Origin: a virus
Direction: 5' to 3' (one strand)
Virus record (IMG/VR): IMGVR_UViG_3300033993_001957
Location: 1 to 36,739 of that record
DNA length: 36,739 nt
The position numbers and the translations under genes are program-made. Of the stretch, positions 35,915-36,739 are shown one piece after another (within the stretch, counting starts at the first letter, position 1; each line of letters opens with the position of its first letter). A model generated the notes under the pieces. It was not told the origin of the DNA. It was given only the letters and a program-made list of their open reading frames with translations, and made no database searches.

Positions 35915-36540
35915 ATGCGTTTGCAGTATGCGTTTCAAGTAATCCCAGAACAGCCCCCGTCCAGCGTGCATCAACTTAAAGGGTTTCCGTAATCCGTAAA
36001 GTGCTTGAGTAAAGTGCTTGAATCCAGTGCGTCTGCTGTGCAAAACCAGGAGCCGTTTGTGGTGGCTATATTTGAAACTGTGGTGGGAAGTGTGGGGAAC
36101 AGGTTCCGTGCGGAGCAGGCAGAGGGGCTACGAGTCGCTATACGGGGTTGCCCCGTGGGGGTGGGGGGCTGATGGGGGTACAGGCAGGGCAGAGCGTGTG
36201 GCGGAACGCCGCTGCGTGGGCTGGTGAATATTTGAAAATGTGGAAGTTAAAGTTCCATAAAAGCACATTCCGTAAACGAATATTTGAAATCTTGAGAGAG
36301 GCTCATAGGAGTCCCAATATTTGAAATCTACTTTACGGATTTCTAGGAGTCCCAATTTTTGAATTTGCTCGTTCAGAATTGCTCGGGCTGTGCTAGCCGC
36401 CTAGCCCCCCCTACCCCCCACCCCAAAAACACTCTTTTCCGATGCCCCTAGCGTCCGCCCACGCAGAAGCCCACGCACCCGTAACAACCCTGTTTCTCGC
36501 GTTTCTACAGGCTTTCGCACCACGCAGCAAAACCGCGTAG
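35915..36540. other. Long non-coding region with AT-box repeats
   Basis: No supported gene is seen here. ORFs in it cross the repeats and have no ribosome site. It holds four copies of an ATATTTGAAA motif (36067, 36226, 36278 and 36316 onwards) and a degenerate fifth. There is also a direct repeat beginning TAGGAGTCCCAAT (36306 and 36344) and a repeated AAAGTGCTTGA (about 35998 and 36012). A G-rich stretch lies near 36140-36180. On the minus strand the motif reads TTTCAAATAT, the same core as the box upstream of the early promoters. Confidence 0.6.
36306..36366 (+). repeat. Direct repeat pair
   Basis: TAGGAGTCCCAATATTTGAA (36306 onwards) and TAGGAGTCCCAATTTTTGAA (36344 onwards), start to start 38 nt. 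Confidence 0.8.
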
Positions 36541-36551
36541 AAATAAAAAAA

Positions 36552-36576
36552 CCCTGACCGCACGACGCGATCAGGG
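36552..36576 (-). terminator. Intrinsic terminator of tRNA transcript
   Basis: CCCTGATCG / CGGTCAGGG stem (one T-G pair), followed on the minus strand by TTTTTTTATTTC. It ends the transcript carrying tRNA-Leu and the partial tRNA. Confidence 0.85.
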
Positions 36577-36610
36577 CTGTTGCCCACAGAACTCTACTAA
36601 TGGGGCAAGT

Positions 36611-36617
36611 TATTTAG
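36611..36617 (-). promoter_or_regulatory. Late-box-like sequence after tRNA-Leu
   Basis: CTAAATA on the minus strand just 3' of tRNA-Leu. Nothing but the terminator lies downstream, so it may be chance or a remnant. Confidence 0.3.
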
Positions 36618-36619
36618 AA

Positions 36620-36704
36620 TGCGAGAAGTGGGATTCGAACCCACACGCCCTTGCGGGCAGCGGATTTTGAATCCGCCGTGTATGCCAATTCCAGCCATTC
36701 TCGC
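36620..36704 (-). tRNA. tRNA-Leu (CAA)
   Basis: Acceptor GCGAGAA pairs with TTCTCGC, discriminator A. The anticodon loop TTCAAAA gives CAA, and a long variable arm (TGCCCGCAAGGGCG) marks class II. Confidence 0.93.
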
Positions 36705-36707
36705 TAG

Positions 36708-36739
36708 TAGGGCCGATGGGAGTCGAACCCACACTTTGC
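36708..36739 (-). tRNA. Partial tRNA (3' half), identity not visible
   Basis: T-arm GTGGG-TTCGACT-CCCAT followed by acceptor half CGGCCCT and discriminator A. The anticodon lies outside the window. Confidence 0.8.

Noticed and set aside
36128-36355. 75-aa ORF on the minus strand in the repeat region
   Set aside because: It crosses the direct repeats, has no ribosome site, and its sequence follows the repeats rather than a protein-like pattern.

Overview
The window is about 36.7 kb of a tailed-phage genome of the T4-like myovirus type. The call rests on a recognisable T4-style baseplate and tail set (gp25, gp5/PAAR spike, gp27-like hub, gp53, gp48/54-like and gp19-fold proteins, gp26, a tape-measure candidate), a gp4-type head-completion nuclease and gp32 single-strand binding protein. 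Genes are packed tightly, with many ATGA, TAATG and GTGA start/stop overlaps. No integrase, transposase or CRISPR array is visible. The host is not identifiable. A permuted tmRNA fits cyanobacteria, alphaproteobacteria or some betaproteobacteria, and the exported proteins (signal peptides, an outer-membrane barrel) imply a host with an outer membrane. No photosynthesis gene is present here.

Layout. 1-7117 (minus): baseplate wedge, hub and spike genes. 7154-11985 (plus): head-completion nuclease, tail-tube-fold protein, gp26 with a likely -1 frameshift extension, and a tape-measure candidate, ended by a bidirectional terminator. 12037-13304 (minus): gp32 and a small gp33-like gene. 13384-17102 (plus): three virion-type beta-rich proteins, one with a cupredoxin-like domain. 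17080-36739 (minus almost throughout): an accessory/early region of about 50 mostly small genes, nine tRNA genes (one cut by the window end) and a tmRNA.

The accessory region holds a purine-rerouting pair (GMP reductase and a short adenylosuccinate synthetase), a deaminase-like protein, a DksA-type zinc-finger protein, a cyclic-phosphate-processing receiver protein, an outer-membrane beta-barrel, a Gly/Tyr-rich exported protein and several small membrane proteins. Two promoter classes are legible. Early sigma70-like promoters read TTGACA-N16-TATACT with very constant spacing, and several carry an AAATAT box 27 nt upstream. T4-late-like promoters read CTAAATA or TATAAATA.

Three features stand out. 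The first is a phage-encoded, circularly permuted (two-piece) tmRNA at about 25389-25624 with a readable tag. The second is a family of early genes whose ATG lies 6-7 nt after the -10 box, so that their mRNAs should be leaderless. The third is a T TTT TTT slippery site that fuses gp26 to a 62-codon extension with no ATG of its own, directly before the tape-measure candidate, as in lambda G/GT.
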